A stretch of 64,000 nucleotides of DNA from Psychrobacillus sp044762745 (GCF_044762745.1 NZ_JBIWEX010000020.1:1-64000); one strand, 5' to 3'; counted from the stretch's first letter, positions 1 to 9,543 are shown. The notes: generated by a model not told the origin, from the sequence alone. Numbers and translations are program-made.

Positions 1-137
1 TGTTGGTGTGGTAACTACATTTTACACGAGGTCGTTATGGGCTTCTTTTAATTCAACTTATAGGTGTTGCACTTAATATTACAATTCGTCATATATAAAT
101 AATACTTGATATACGCTATAGTTTTCAATCAAATAGT

Positions 138-167
138 AAAACCGACTCTGTAATAAGAGTCGGTTTT
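138..167. terminator. Rho-independent terminator downstream of aroA
   Basis: A perfect 12-bp stem (138-149 with 156-167, core accgactct/agagtcggt) encloses a 6-nt loop, 15 bases past the aroA stop. T-rich sequence follows on the minus strand. The stretch 1-137 to its left shows no recognisable gene; a reading frame open from the window edge to a TAA at 49-51 is too short to assign. Confidence 0.8.
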
Positions 168-182
168 GTGAAACTTTTCTAC

Positions 183-1268
183 TTATGCATGCACTTCATG
201 TGTTTTCATGAAGTTTTGTAATGAATTATAAAACTCGTCGAATTGTTGTAAATTCATTTGTTGTGCTGCATCCGATAACGCAACTGCTGGATCCGGATGA
301 ACTTCCGCCATAACTCCATCTGCTCCGATTGCGATAGCAGCTTTTGCTGCAGGTAAAAGAATATCACGACGTCCAGTTGAATGTGTCACATCCACAAACA
401 CTGGTAAATGAGTTTCTTGTTTTAAAATTGGCACTGCTGAAATATCTAATGTATTTCGAGTAGCACGTTCGTATGTGCGAATACCACGTTCACATAAAAT
501 GATTTGGTCATTTCCTTGTGACATAATATATTCTGCTGCATGAATGAACTCATCTAATGTAGCTGCAATGCCCCGTTTTAATAATACTGGTTTATTGATA
601 GAGCCTACAGCTTTTAATAGTTCAAAGTTTTGCATATTACGAGCACCTACTTGCACGACATCTACATAGTCAAGTGCTTCGTCTAAATGGCTAGGCGTCA
701 CAATTTCAGACACGACTGCTAAGCCATACTCTTGTGAAATTTGTTTTAATATTTTAAGGCCTTCTAAACCTAGACCTTGGAAATCATAAGGAGATGTACG
801 TGGTTTGTATGCCCCACCTCGAATTAACTTTAAACCTTTCGCTTGGATTGCTGCCGCTACTTCTGCTACTTGCGTGTATGATTCTACTGCACATGGTCCA
901 AATACGAAAGAAGGTGCCCCTGTGCCGATTTTTTCGCCGTTTATTTCTACAACAGTATCAGCAGATTTCTTCTTACGAGAAACTAAAAGTGCTTTCTTTT
1001 GATCATCTACTTGTAATTCCAATGCAGTTTTAAATATTTCTTTAAAAATATGCTCCACTGTGGATTGTGGTAGTGGACCATCATTATTTTCTTTTAAGTG
1101 ATCTAACATATGTCTTTCGCGAAGAGGATCATATCTATTTACACCTTGCTTTTCTTTCACTCTTCCTATTTCTTTTACAACACCAGCTCTTTCATTGATT
1201 AACTGTAAAATTTCTACGTTAATCTCATCTACACGACTGCGTAAAGCTTCTAAATCGACATGACTCAT
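183..1268 (-). CDS. aroA: Bifunctional chorismate mutase / 3-deoxy-7-phosphoheptulonate synthase
   Basis: This enzyme condenses phosphoenolpyruvate and erythrose 4-phosphate to DAHP, the entry step of the shikimate pathway. The fused AroQ-type mutase domain interconverts chorismate and prephenate and, in the Bacillus enzyme, acts as the allosteric sensor. The 361-residue protein has the helical mutase domain at about residues 1-90 (LRSRVDEIN, RAGVVKEIG). The KDO8P-synthase-like DAHP synthase barrel covers about 105-355 (FGPCAVES, RGGAYKPRTSPY, DVTHS, EVHPDP). The length matches B. subtilis AroA. The ATG start follows gaggag at a normal distance. The gene is monocistronic here and has its own terminator. 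In B. subtilis it lies in the same ytx/murC neighbourhood. Confidence 0.95.
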   Translation of the reverse strand: MSHVDLEALRSRVDEINVEILQLINERAGVVKEIGRVKEKQGVNRYDPLRERHMLDHLKENNDGPLPQSTVEHIFKEIFKTALELQVDDQKKALLVSRKKKSADTVVEINGEKIGTGAPSFVFGPCAVESYTQVAEVAAAIQAKGLKLIRGGAYKPRTSPYDFQGLGLEGLKILKQISQEYGLAVVSEIVTPSHLDEALDYVDVVQVGARNMQNFELLKAVGSINKPVLLKRGIAATLDEFIHAAEYIMSQGNDQIILCERGIRTYERATRNTLDISAVPILKQETHLPVFVDVTHSTGRRDILLPAAKAAIAIGADGVMAEVHPDPAVALSDAAQQMNLQQFDEFYNSLQNFMKTHEVHA

Positions 1269-1433
1269 AGATAATTCTCCTCTCTTCTTTCCACCGACAC
1301 TTTATATCGCCTGAAAATTATGATACATTTTTAAGTATAAGTCATATTATAATCAATGTTTGTGAAAATGTCACGCATTTTATTTTAGCGATTCAACTCG
1401 CTAAAGTATTTGACTGGAGAAGGACGTGGAAAA

Positions 1434-3569
1434 TTGGCAACTAAATTATTTGCATTAGATATAGGAACAAGATCTGTAGTTGGTATTATATTAGAGGAGC
1501 GCAATGAGACCTTTCATGTTGTCGATATATTAGTCGAAGAACATAAAGAACGAGCAATGGTCGACGGGCAAATACATAATGTATTGAAAGTAGCAGAAGT
1601 AATCCAATCGATAAAAAAACAACTAGAGGAAACACATGGACCACTTGAAAAAGTGAGTGTTGCAGCAGCAGGACGAGCGTTAAAAACAGAACAAGCAGAA
1701 ATTAAAATGGATATTAAAAATAGACCAATTTTATCAGAGGACGATATAAGCAGGCTGGAGCTTTCAGCCGTTCAACAAGCACAAAACAATATTGTGCAAA
1801 ATGACACGGACAAGGAATCGAGCCACTATTACTGTGTCGGATATAGTGTTTTATACTACCGTTTAGATGGAGAGGAAATTGGTAGTTTGGTAGACCAGCA
1901 AGGACAAGAAGCATCTATTGAAGTAATCGCAACCTTTTTGCCAAGGGTAGTCGTTGAATCTTTACTTTCCGCTTTAAAAAGGGCCAATTTAGAAATGGAA
2001 GCTTTAACATTGGAACCAATTGCAGCGATTAATGTACTAATTCCCCCTACAATGCGACGACTGAATGTTGCCCTTGTAGATATCGGTGCTGGAACTTCCG
2101 ATATTGCTATTACAGATTATGGTACAGTTGTCGCATATGGGATGGTCCCAAATGCAGGGGACGAAATTACCGAAGCATTAAGTGATCATTACTTACTAGA
2201 TTTCCCGCTTGCAGAAGATGCAAAAAGAGCGATTAATACGAATGAATTTATCCCAATACAAGATATTTTGGGATTCGAGCAAAACATACCAAAAGAAGAA
2301 ATGGTAGCGGCTATTAGGCCAGCAACATTAGAACTCGCCACATCCATTTCAAATGAAATTCTTCGGTTGAATAATAACCGGCCAACAAAAGCTGTCATGC
2401 TAGTTGGTGGTGGAAGCCTGACTCCTTCCCTTACGACAATTTTAGCTGAAAAACTAAATTTACCAGCGAATCGAGTGGCGGTTCGAGGAATTGACGCTAT
2501 ACAAAACTTGACAAAAGAAGCACATATTCCAGTATCGCCGGAACTTGTTACACCGATTGGAATTGCTATTGCAGCAAAACGGGCACCAATACAATATATG
2601 TCCGTAGAAGTAAATAACCAAGTTGTTCGCCTATTTGAGCTAAAAGAAATGACGGTAGGCGATGCACTGCTTGCAGCAAATATTCCTACCCGAAAGTTAT
2701 ACGGCAAACCAGGAGCAGCACTATCCGTTGAAGTGAATGGACAAACGATACACATTCCAGGAGAACATGGTAAACCGGCAGTAATTATGTTAAATGGTCA
2801 CAAAACAAATACAAAAGCAATAATCAAAAATAAAGATAAGATTGAATTATTAGAAGGGGAGAATGGGAAAGAAGGTTCCGCTTCCGTTCGGGATTTAATC
2901 GATGCTGCTTCTGTCAAAACGCTCTATTTTCAAGATGTTATACATACCGTTGAACCGACAGTTAAGGTTAATGGGGTGACAATCTCACTTGATACCTCGT
3001 TAAAAGAAAGAGACAAAGTAACAGTTGATACCCCACAAACAGTGGAACAAGTTTTATATGCAATTCGAAAAGAAAATTTTATAGCACAGTTATCTCCATA
3101 TATGATTACACTAAATGATAAAAATCATTATATTCCAGACTTCTCATCGGAGCTATTGTTAAATGGAAGCATAGTAAAGTTATCTTATCCTGTTCAAGAC
3201 AATGATGTGATAGATATAAGTGTAGCAAGTCCTCCAACTTTACAGCAACTTGCTGATCAATTGGAGAAAAAATTAATCGAGCGCATAATACTTACTTTTC
3301 AGGAAGAAAAGATCGAGCTTACGAGGGAATGTGCGGTCGTTTCAATGGGGGAAAGAATATTAGCCCCTACGGATAGTGTTCCTAGCGGGACGATCCTTCA
3401 GTGGAAGTTAATAAACCATGATCCATGGGTATTCCAAGATATCTTCCGTTTTACAGATTGGAATATGCCAGAAGGTGCTAGTTCGTTTCAAATTGTTAGA
3501 AATGGACAATCATCTCGATTTGATGAAGAAATTTTTGGTGGAGATCGATTAGAAATAGTTCTCAAATAA
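1434..3569 (+). CDS. FtsA/PilM-like actin-fold protein with a long C-terminal extension
   Basis: The N-terminal ~390 residues are an FtsA/PilM-type actin-fold ATPase: the phosphate-1 motif LDIGTRSVVG follows the start, VALVDIGAGTSDIAI lies near residue 215 and VGGGSLTP near 325. The remaining ~320 residues are not FtsA. They look like successive small beta-rich modules with recurring VNG...D..ID patterns, reminiscent of beta-grasp folds. No C-terminal amphipathic membrane helix of the FtsA kind is visible, so this is probably a paralog rather than the divisome FtsA. I place the start at TTG 1434, 11 nt after ggagaagg; TTG 1410 lacks a ribosome site. The gene is divergent from aroA and ends in a terminator shared with ytxH. 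Its role in division or envelope assembly is inference. Confidence 0.7.
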   Translation: MATKLFALDIGTRSVVGIILEERNETFHVVDILVEEHKERAMVDGQIHNVLKVAEVIQSIKKQLEETHGPLEKVSVAAAGRALKTEQAEIKMDIKNRPILSEDDISRLELSAVQQAQNNIVQNDTDKESSHYYCVGYSVLYYRLDGEEIGSLVDQQGQEASIEVIATFLPRVVVESLLSALKRANLEMEALTLEPIAAINVLIPPTMRRLNVALVDIGAGTSDIAITDYGTVVAYGMVPNAGDEITEALSDHYLLDFPLAEDAKRAINTNEFIPIQDILGFEQNIPKEEMVAAIRPATLELATSISNEILRLNNNRPTKAVMLVGGGSLTPSLTTILAEKLNLPANRVAVRGIDAIQNLTKEAHIPVSPELVTPIGIAIAAKRAPIQYMSVEVNNQVVRLFELKEMTVGDALLAANIPTRKLYGKPGAALSVEVNGQTIHIPGEHGKPAVIMLNGHKTNTKAIIKNKDKIELLEGENGKEGSASVRDLIDAASVKTLYFQDVIHTVEPTVKVNGVTISLDTSLKERDKVTVDTPQTVEQVLYAIRKENFIAQLSPYMITLNDKNHYIPDFSSELLLNGSIVKLSYPVQDNDVIDISVASPPTLQQLADQLEKKLIERIILTFQEEKIELTRECAVVSMGERILAPTDSVPSGTILQWKLINHDPWVFQDIFRFTDWNMPEGASSFQIVRNGQSSRFDEEIFGGDRLEIVLK

Positions 3570-3609
3570 TAAAACACGAAACGGGTATATGCCCGTTTCG
3601 TGTTTTATT
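3568..3609. terminator. Bidirectional terminator between the FtsA-like gene and ytxH
   Basis: A perfect 18-bp stem (3568-3585 with 3592-3609) with a 6-nt loop lies between two convergent genes. A/T runs flank both sides. The stop codons of both genes lie inside the stem. Confidence 0.9.
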
Positions 3610-4186
3610 ATTTATTCGCATTATCAGTACCAACTACCGCTTCTTTAATCGCTTCTGCAACCGCTGTAGTATCTTCTTGCTCTGCAGTTACCTCGTCTGT
3701 TGTATTTGAAATAGTCTCCATGTAATCCATTGGTTCTTCGCCTTCATATGAAGCTGTCCCGTCGTCTAAAGGAGAAGATGGATGTCCTTTAATTGACTTC
3801 ACTTTATCTACTAATTGACCGGATTGCTCTTGTAATTGCTTCGAAATTTGTGTCGTTTTCTCTTTTGCAGTCGAAGAAAAATCTAATGTTTTTTCTTTTA
3901 ATTGTCCTGCTTGCGTAGAAAGATTGCCACGAAGCTCTGATCCTGTTTTAGGAGCTAATAATAATGCAGTCACAGCGCCGATAATACCTCCGATGAATAC
4001 ACCAATGAAAAAATCTTTCCCGTTCATTTCTTCCTTCTGATAGATACTTTCTTTCGTTTCGTTGTAATAAGGAACTGGTGGATAGTTAGGAGCAGCTTGT
4101 CTATCATACGATGCTTGATTTGCATAATATTCATGATTATAAGATGCTTCATTATAATTTGGCTTTTTTGGTTCGTAATTGCTCAT
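3608..4186 (-). CDS. ytxH: YtxH-family membrane-anchored protein
   Basis: This is a 192-residue YtxH/Gvp-like general stress family protein. A Tyr/Pro/Asn-rich, probably disordered N terminus (residues 1-55) precedes one transmembrane segment (about 58-80: FFIGVFIGGIIGAVTALLLAP). The segment ends in the family hallmark LLAPKTGSELR. An amphipathic, helix-prone Lys/Gln-rich stretch (about 85-130) and an acidic tail follow. The biochemical function of the family is unknown; in B. subtilis ytxGHJ is stress- and SigH/SigB-linked. It is the downstream gene of a pair with ytxG, 14 nt apart. The N-terminal extension is longer than in B. subtilis YtxH. Confidence 0.85.
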   Translation of the reverse strand: MSNYEPKKPNYNEASYNHEYYANQASYDRQAAPNYPPVPYYNETKESIYQKEEMNGKDFFIGVFIGGIIGAVTALLLAPKTGSELRGNLSTQAGQLKEKTLDFSSTAKEKTTQISKQLQEQSGQLVDKVKSIKGHPSSPLDDGTASYEGEEPMDYMETISNTTDEVTAEQEDTTAVAEAIKEAVVGTDNANK

Positions 4187-4200
4187 TTAAATTCCTCCAA

Positions 4201-4665
4201 TTATAGGTTTGTTTTTTTATTATGTTCAAAAGCATGATATCCCGCTTGCTCTAATTCTTTCCGTTCTTTCCATTTATCTCGAATTCCTAATAGTACATTA
4301 CTCCACTGTACAACTTGTGCTATTTTTTCTTCATTTTTTTCCACCTCTGATGTAACAGAGGATGTTAGGCGTTGTATGGAGTGGTTAAAACCACTGACAG
4401 AAGTACCTACATTTTTTACAGCATCGACAACTGTATTTAGTTTTTCCGATTTCTCTTGTATATCTTCTGCTAACTCATTTGTTTTATGAAGAAGTTCCGC
4501 TGTTTCTTTTGTTACATTTTGTAGGTTTGTATCAAGTCCTTCTAATGTACCTGCAACATTATTTAAAGTCTTTTTAACTGAAAACAATGTAACAGCAAGA
4601 CTTATACAAAGCACTAAAAATGCAACTGCAGCTATAATAGCAGCTATGTATAAAAGATTTTCCAT
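4201..4665 (-). CDS. ytxG: DUF948 protein, YtxG family
   Basis: This 154-residue protein has a single N-terminal transmembrane helix (about residues 5-28) and then a long heptad-like helical region (about 30-115, with repeated NNVAGTLEGLDTNLQNV-type spacing). This layout is typical of DUF948, where the helical part resembles methyl-accepting coiled coils. The start is ATG with an upstream aggag. It is the first gene of ytxG-ytxH and is separated from murC by a terminator, so it probably has its own promoter in 4666-4774. The molecular role is unknown. Confidence 0.85.
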   Translation of the reverse strand: MENLLYIAAIIAAVAFLVLCISLAVTLFSVKKTLNNVAGTLEGLDTNLQNVTKETAELLHKTNELAEDIQEKSEKLNTVVDAVKNVGTSVSGFNHSIQRLTSSVTSEVEKNEEKIAQVVQWSNVLLGIRDKWKERKELEQAGYHAFEHNKKTNL

Positions 4666-4774
4666 ATTATATACTCTCCTTTTCTTCGTTGTCTTATCAT
4701 ATTTTTACCCTAAAAGAATAAATTTAAACTTCTTTCTCTATTACTATACTACGTTTCTTTCAAATATCCTTTAA

Positions 4775-4809
4775 AAAAATGCTTAATCACAAAAGGATTA
4801 AGCATTTTT
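4775..4809 (-). terminator. Terminator of murC
   Basis: A perfect 14-bp stem (4775-4788 with 4796-4809, core tgcttaatc/gattaagca) lies 2 bases beyond the murC stop. A-rich sequence on the plus side gives a U-run on the minus transcript. Confidence 0.85.
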
Positions 4810-4810
4810 C

Positions 4811-6112
4811 TTATTTATTTAGTTTTTTTTCGAAAGCTTGTTGATACTTTTGTACGTCTCCTGCTCCCATAAATAAATAAACCGCATCTTCATAAACAAG
4901 TAATTGTTCTACTGTTTCTTCATATAAAATGTGACTGTTTTTGATTAAATCAGCAAGTGTTTGAACCGACAATTCTCCAGCATTTTCTCTTGCCGAACCA
5001 AAAATATCACATAAATAAACTTGATCTGCCAGGCTCAAGCTTTCACTAAACTCATGCAAAAACTTTTTTGTTCTAGTAAATGTATGAGGTTGAAATATTG
5101 CAACAATTTTTCGATTTGGATATTTTTGTTGTGCGGATTGAATCGTTGCTTTGATTTCTGTTGGATGATGCGCATAATCATCAATAATAATACGGTCTCC
5201 GATAACAGTCTCTGTAAAGCGTCTTTTCACACCTTCAAACGTTTCTAATCCTTTTTGGATAATATCCCCCGGAACTTCTTCATAATGGCATAAAGAGATC
5301 ACAGCGAGTGAATTTAATACGGCATGGTCGCCGAACAACGGAATTGTAAAACGCTCATAAAACTCATTTCGTACATACACATCAAAAGAAGTACCTTCCG
5401 TTGTTTTCTCTATATTTCGGGCTGCGAAATCATTATGTTCCCCAAACCCGTAATATAAAACTGGGACTGGTGCTTTAATCTTTTGTAAATAGGCATCGTC
5501 GCCACAAGCAATAATTCCTTTTTTCACTTGCATTGCCATTGATTGAAATGCGTTGAATACATCCTCAATATCTAGGAAATAATCTGGGTGATCAAAATCA
5601 ATATTTGTCATGATTGCATAATCCGGACTGTAGGCTAGAAAATGTCTACGATATTCACATGCCTCAAATACAAAATTAGCTGCATCCTTCTCCCCTTTTC
5701 CAGTACCATCACCGATTAAAAAAGAAGTAGGTGCATATCCACTCAACACATGAGAAAGCAATCCAGTTGTAGACGTTTTTCCATGTGCACCTGTTACTGC
5801 AATGGACGTAAATTGACTCATATAGTCACCTAGAAAATTGTGGTAACGAATGACTTCTAATCCTAGTTCTTTCGCTCTAACAAGTTCAGGATGGCTATCA
5901 GGAAAAGCATTTCCTGCAATAATTGTCATGCCCTCATCAATATTTGCTTCATCAAATAACAATACTTTTATATTTCTTTCATGTAATGGCTTTTCTGTAA
6001 AGAAATACTTTTCGATATCGGAGCCTTGTACTTCATTTCCTACATCATGTAATATTTGTGCTAAAGGGCTCATTCCAGACCCTTTGATACCTGTAAAATG
6101 ATACTTTGTCAT
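4811..6112 (-). CDS. murC: UDP-N-acetylmuramate--L-alanine ligase
   Basis: MurC adds L-alanine to UDP-MurNAc in an ATP-dependent step, the first peptide addition in peptidoglycan precursor synthesis, in the cytoplasm. The 433-residue length is normal. The Rossmann-like UDP-binding domain starts with FTGIKGSGMSPLA. The ATP loop GAHGKTSTTG is near residue 108. The central ligase motifs include MTNIDFDHPDYF, and the C-terminal domain carries DDYAHHPTEI and IFQPHTFTRT. The start ATG has aggagg 11 nt upstream. It sits between sftA and ytxG as in B. subtilis, away from the dcw cluster. Confidence 0.96.
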   Translation of the reverse strand: MTKYHFTGIKGSGMSPLAQILHDVGNEVQGSDIEKYFFTEKPLHERNIKVLLFDEANIDEGMTIIAGNAFPDSHPELVRAKELGLEVIRYHNFLGDYMSQFTSIAVTGAHGKTSTTGLLSHVLSGYAPTSFLIGDGTGKGEKDAANFVFEACEYRRHFLAYSPDYAIMTNIDFDHPDYFLDIEDVFNAFQSMAMQVKKGIIACGDDAYLQKIKAPVPVLYYGFGEHNDFAARNIEKTTEGTSFDVYVRNEFYERFTIPLFGDHAVLNSLAVISLCHYEEVPGDIIQKGLETFEGVKRRFTETVIGDRIIIDDYAHHPTEIKATIQSAQQKYPNRKIVAIFQPHTFTRTKKFLHEFSESLSLADQVYLCDIFGSARENAGELSVQTLADLIKNSHILYEETVEQLLVYEDAVYLFMGAGDVQKYQQAFEKKLNK

Positions 6113-6245
6113 ACGTTGTAAACCTCCTGGGGCTATCCCCGCTTAAATACACTATTCAATCCATTTTTACTTCTATTATTCAGTCATATGCTTAGACGTA
6201 CTCCCCATTATATCATTTTTTTATGCATATCTTTAATAAATAATA

Positions 6246-9200
6246 TTAACTAAATATTTGTTCTAAACTATCGTTAGTAAGTAATACATCCCTTGCTTTA
6301 CTACCCTTTTGTTCTGAAATATAACCACTCTCATACATGGCATCAATTAGCCTCGCAGCACGATTATATCCAAGGTGAAATTTACGCTGTAGTAAGGAAG
6401 TAGAAGCGGATCCTTGTTCTACGATAAAGCGGCACGCTTCTTCAAATAAATCATCTTGCTCTGAAGTTTCTGCTCGATGCAGCAATTCTTCTTGTTCGAA
6501 TATATACTCGGGTGTCCCTTGACTTCTTGCATAATCAATAACTGCTTCGATTTCATCGTCTGAGACATAAGTACCTTGTATACGGTCAGGACTAGACATG
6601 CCATTTCCTTGATACAGCATATCTCCTCTTCCAAGTAATCGTTCTGCCCCTTGTTGATCTAAAATCGTACGTGAATCGATTTGAGAAGAAACAGAAAATG
6701 CGATACGCGTAGGAATATTTGCTTTAATAAGCCCCGTAATAACATCTACAGATGGGCGCTGCGTAGCTAAAACTAAATGAATACCACACGCTCTCGCTTT
6801 TTGAGCGATGCGACAAATAGCATCTTCCACTTCTGCAGGAGCCATCATCATTAAATCAGCAAGCTCATCGATTACAATCACGATATATGGAAGTTTTTGA
6901 GCAAATTGTCGCTTTTCCGTCGCAAGTGTATTATATCTGCTTATGTCACGTACCCCAATATGCGCAAATAATTGATAGCGACGTTCCATTTCCTCCACAG
7001 CCCACTTCAATGCTGCGGTTGCAGCCTTGACATCTGTAATGACAGGACTGACCAAATGAGGAATATGATTAAAAGGAGCAAGCTCTACCATTTTCGGATC
7101 GATTAATAATAATTTTACTTCTTCAGGAGTCGCTTTATACAACAAACTCACAAGTAATGAATTAATAAATACCGATTTCCCAGATCCTGTTGCTCCTGCA
7201 ATTAAACCATGTGGCATTTTTCTTAAATCCAAGGTCACAGGTTTTCCAGTAAGATCGAGACCAAGTGCTGCTTCAAGTGGTGATTCCGACTGCACAAAAA
7301 CTTCTGTATTTAGCACTTCCGATAAGCGAACTGCTCGGGACGTTCGGTTAGGTATTTCTATACCTATGGATCTTTTCCCTGGAATTGGTGCTTGAATACG
7401 AATATCTTTGGCTGCAAGCGCTAATTTCAAATCATCTGCTAAATTCCGAATTTTACTTACTTTCGTTCCATGACCTACAGTCAGTTCAAATTGTGTAACA
7501 GCCGGGCCTTGAACCATTTGAACGATTTCACCTGTTACTTGAAAATAAGACAATGCCTCTACTAATGTATCTGCCTGTTCTTCCATCCATTCTCTGTCCT
7601 CATCCTTCATTTCGGGAGGGAGCAAATAACTGAATGATGGTCTCGTGTAGGTTGATTGAACAATTTCCTGTTCCGTTAGTTCTTTTTCTTCGTTTAGTGT
7701 TGCTTCGGGTAATTCAGTTTTTTCTACAATCTTTTGTATTACAGGTTCGTGTATATTATTTGTATTTAGTTTATTCAGGTTTTGCTTATCTGATTTCAGC
7801 ATTAGTACATTAAAAGGGCGAATATTTTCTTTTCGTCCTTCCAACTTCTCTTCCTCTACTTGTTCCAATACAGGAGTTTGTTCCTCTACAAGTGTTGCCG
7901 CAATTGCTTCCGTAGGAGTGATAGCAATTGGAGCTTCCACTTTAATCGGTTCTCCAATTTCCTCTTCTAACATTGTTTTTTCTATATTTTGCTTATCTGA
8001 TTTCAGCATTAGTACATTAAAAGGGCGAATATTTTCTTTGCGTACTTCTAGCTTCTCTTCCTCTGCTTGTTTCAATACAGGTAATGGTTCCTCCACAAGT
8101 GTTGCTGCAGTTGCTTCCGTAGGAGTGATAGTAATTGGTGCTTCTAATTTAATAGGTTCTACTATTTCTTCCTCTTTTTTCAGCATTGTTTTTTCTATAT
8201 TTTGTTTATCTGATTTCAGCATGAGCACATTAAACGGACGAACATTTTCTTTTCGTACTTCTAGCTTTTCTTCCTGTACTAGCTCCGATGTAGGTACAGA
8301 TTCCTCCGTCTCCTTCATCGTTGGTGGGACCTCTTCTATCTCCATTTGTTCCGGAATGCTAGTAATTGGTGATTCCTCTATAATTTCTTCTATTTTTTCT
8401 TCTTTTTCTACGCTTTCTTCTTGTACTAGTTCCGGTGTAGGCACAGATTCCTCTGTCGCCTTCATCGTTGGGGGAACCTCTTCTTTCACCGTTTGTTCCG
8501 AAATGCTAGTAATTGGTGATTCCTCTATAATTTCTTCTATTTTTTCTTCTTTTTCTACGCTTTCTACTTGTACTAGTTCCGATGTAGGCACAGATTCCTC
8601 CGACTCCTTCATCGTTGGGGGGATCTCTTCTTTCACCATTTGTTCTGGAATGCTAGTAATTGGTGATTCCTCTATAAATTCTTCTATTTTTTCTTCTTTT
8701 TCTACGCTTTCTACTTGTACTAGTTCCGGTGTAGGCACAGATTCCTCTGTCGCCTTCATCGTTGGGGGAACCTCTTCTTTCACCGTTTGTTCCGGAATGC
8801 TAGTAATTGGTGATTCCTCTATAATTTCGTGAATTTTGACTTCTTTTTCTACGCTTTCTTCAAGAGGAAGTTGCGTTTCTCTATTTTTCGAAAAACCATA
8901 AATTGGTGACGGTACTTCTGTTGGCGTAAACGCTCTTTTTTTACTAGGCGTTGTAATAATCTCATCCATCGTATTCTTATCTTGTTGTTGATCTACTTTC
9001 TGTATTTTACGCTGCTGCCAAGTTTCTTGTATAGTACGTATTGGTGCATTGTCAGCGAGTGGTTTTTCTTTAGGAATTGAACTTTCTCTCCTTTTAGAAA
9101 AACCAAATACAGGTGAAGGTACTTCCGTTGGTGAAAATGCTCTTTTTTTTCTAACGATTGCGGGTGTATCCGTATCATCCACTGTTATTTTTTCGGATCG

Positions 9201-9485
9201 ATGAATGATTGTCGGTTGCTTCCGTTGTTGCCACTTATCTTGCTTGTATAATGGCTTGTATAATTGTTCTTCTGTTAATTGTTTTTCTATAAAAGGTTCA
9301 TGTATGATTTTATCTTCATTCGGTTGCTCGTAAATCGTTTCCATTTTCTCTTCATCCGAAATTAATGGAAAGCGGAATGGTGTTTTTGATCGTGTAGTCG
9401 AAACAGTTTTCTCTTCTACTTCGATTTCTTCTTTATATTCTTCTTCATTCAATCCAAATAGTTTTTTAAACCAATTCAATTTCAT
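6246..9485 (-). CDS. sftA: DNA translocase SftA (FtsK/SpoIIIE family)
   Basis: SftA is a soluble, septum-associated FtsK-type motor that clears chromosomal DNA from the closing septum. The C-terminal ~480 residues carry the motor: Walker A GATGSGKSVFIN, Walker B VIVIDELADLMM, LATQRPSVDVITG, and a winged-helix gamma domain (FIVEQGSASTSLLQRKF) for reading orientation sequences. There are no N-terminal transmembrane helices, unlike SpoIIIE. A ~600-residue linker is strongly acidic and built of repeats (see the repeat entries), making the protein longer than B. subtilis SftA (about 950). The start is uncertain: ATG 9485 (MKLNWFKKLFG) fits the family N terminus, but its agaaagag lies very close, while an upstream in-frame ATG at 9506 has no ribosome site. 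Confidence 0.93.
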   Translation of the reverse strand: MKLNWFKKLFGLNEEEYKEEIEVEEKTVSTTRSKTPFRFPLISDEEKMETIYEQPNEDKIIHEPFIEKQLTEEQLYKPLYKQDKWQQRKQPTIIHRSEKITVDDTDTPAIVRKKRAFSPTEVPSPVFGFSKRRESSIPKEKPLADNAPIRTIQETWQQRKIQKVDQQQDKNTMDEIITTPSKKRAFTPTEVPSPIYGFSKNRETQLPLEESVEKEVKIHEIIEESPITSIPEQTVKEEVPPTMKATEESVPTPELVQVESVEKEEKIEEFIEESPITSIPEQMVKEEIPPTMKESEESVPTSELVQVESVEKEEKIEEIIEESPITSISEQTVKEEVPPTMKATEESVPTPELVQEESVEKEEKIEEIIEESPITSIPEQMEIEEVPPTMKETEESVPTSELVQEEKLEVRKENVRPFNVLMLKSDKQNIEKTMLKKEEEIVEPIKLEAPITITPTEATAATLVEEPLPVLKQAEEEKLEVRKENIRPFNVLMLKSDKQNIEKTMLEEEIGEPIKVEAPIAITPTEAIAATLVEEQTPVLEQVEEEKLEGRKENIRPFNVLMLKSDKQNLNKLNTNNIHEPVIQKIVEKTELPEATLNEEKELTEQEIVQSTYTRPSFSYLLPPEMKDEDREWMEEQADTLVEALSYFQVTGEIVQMVQGPAVTQFELTVGHGTKVSKIRNLADDLKLALAAKDIRIQAPIPGKRSIGIEIPNRTSRAVRLSEVLNTEVFVQSESPLEAALGLDLTGKPVTLDLRKMPHGLIAGATGSGKSVFINSLLVSLLYKATPEEVKLLLIDPKMVELAPFNHIPHLVSPVITDVKAATAALKWAVEEMERRYQLFAHIGVRDISRYNTLATEKRQFAQKLPYIVIVIDELADLMMMAPAEVEDAICRIAQKARACGIHLVLATQRPSVDVITGLIKANIPTRIAFSVSSQIDSRTILDQQGAERLLGRGDMLYQGNGMSSPDRIQGTYVSDDEIEAVIDYARSQGTPEYIFEQEELLHRAETSEQDDLFEEACRFIVEQGSASTSLLQRKFHLGYNRAARLIDAMYESGYISEQKGSKARDVLLTNDSLEQIFS
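7790..8265 (-). repeat. Three in-frame repeats carrying the PFNVLMLKSDKQN motif
   Basis: Three copies of a ~69-71-codon unit are centred on RKENIRPFNVLMLKSDKQN, followed by an acidic Pro/Thr/Ala spacer (PITITPTEA). They lie just before the motor part of SftA. The conserved hydrophobic core within otherwise acidic linker suggests a short linear interaction motif rather than mere spacer. Confidence 0.85.
8275..8865 (-). repeat. Four tandem 147-bp repeats in the sftA linker
   Basis: Four in-frame copies of a 49-codon unit (EESPITSIPEQ, then EEVPPTMK, then EESVPTSELVQ) follow each other. The landmark gtaggyacagattcc recurs with starts at about 8287, 8434, 8581 and 8728, exactly 147 bp apart. The copies are nearly identical at the DNA level, so they should be prone to slippage and copy-number change. 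Confidence 0.9.
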
Positions 9486-9543
9486 CACTCTTTCTAATAG
9501 ATACATTCTATTTTACCAATAATGACGGGATAAGTCCTCACTT

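Noticed and set aside
1..51. Possible C-terminal end of a plus-strand gene at the left edge
   Set aside because: Only 16 codons are visible before the stop; nothing in them identifies a gene.
7918..8832. A 304-codon open frame on the plus strand across the sftA linker
   Set aside because: It is antisense to the repeated, compositionally biased linker of sftA. Its Ser/Thr-rich product simply mirrors the Glu/Pro repeats, and it has no ribosome site or family.
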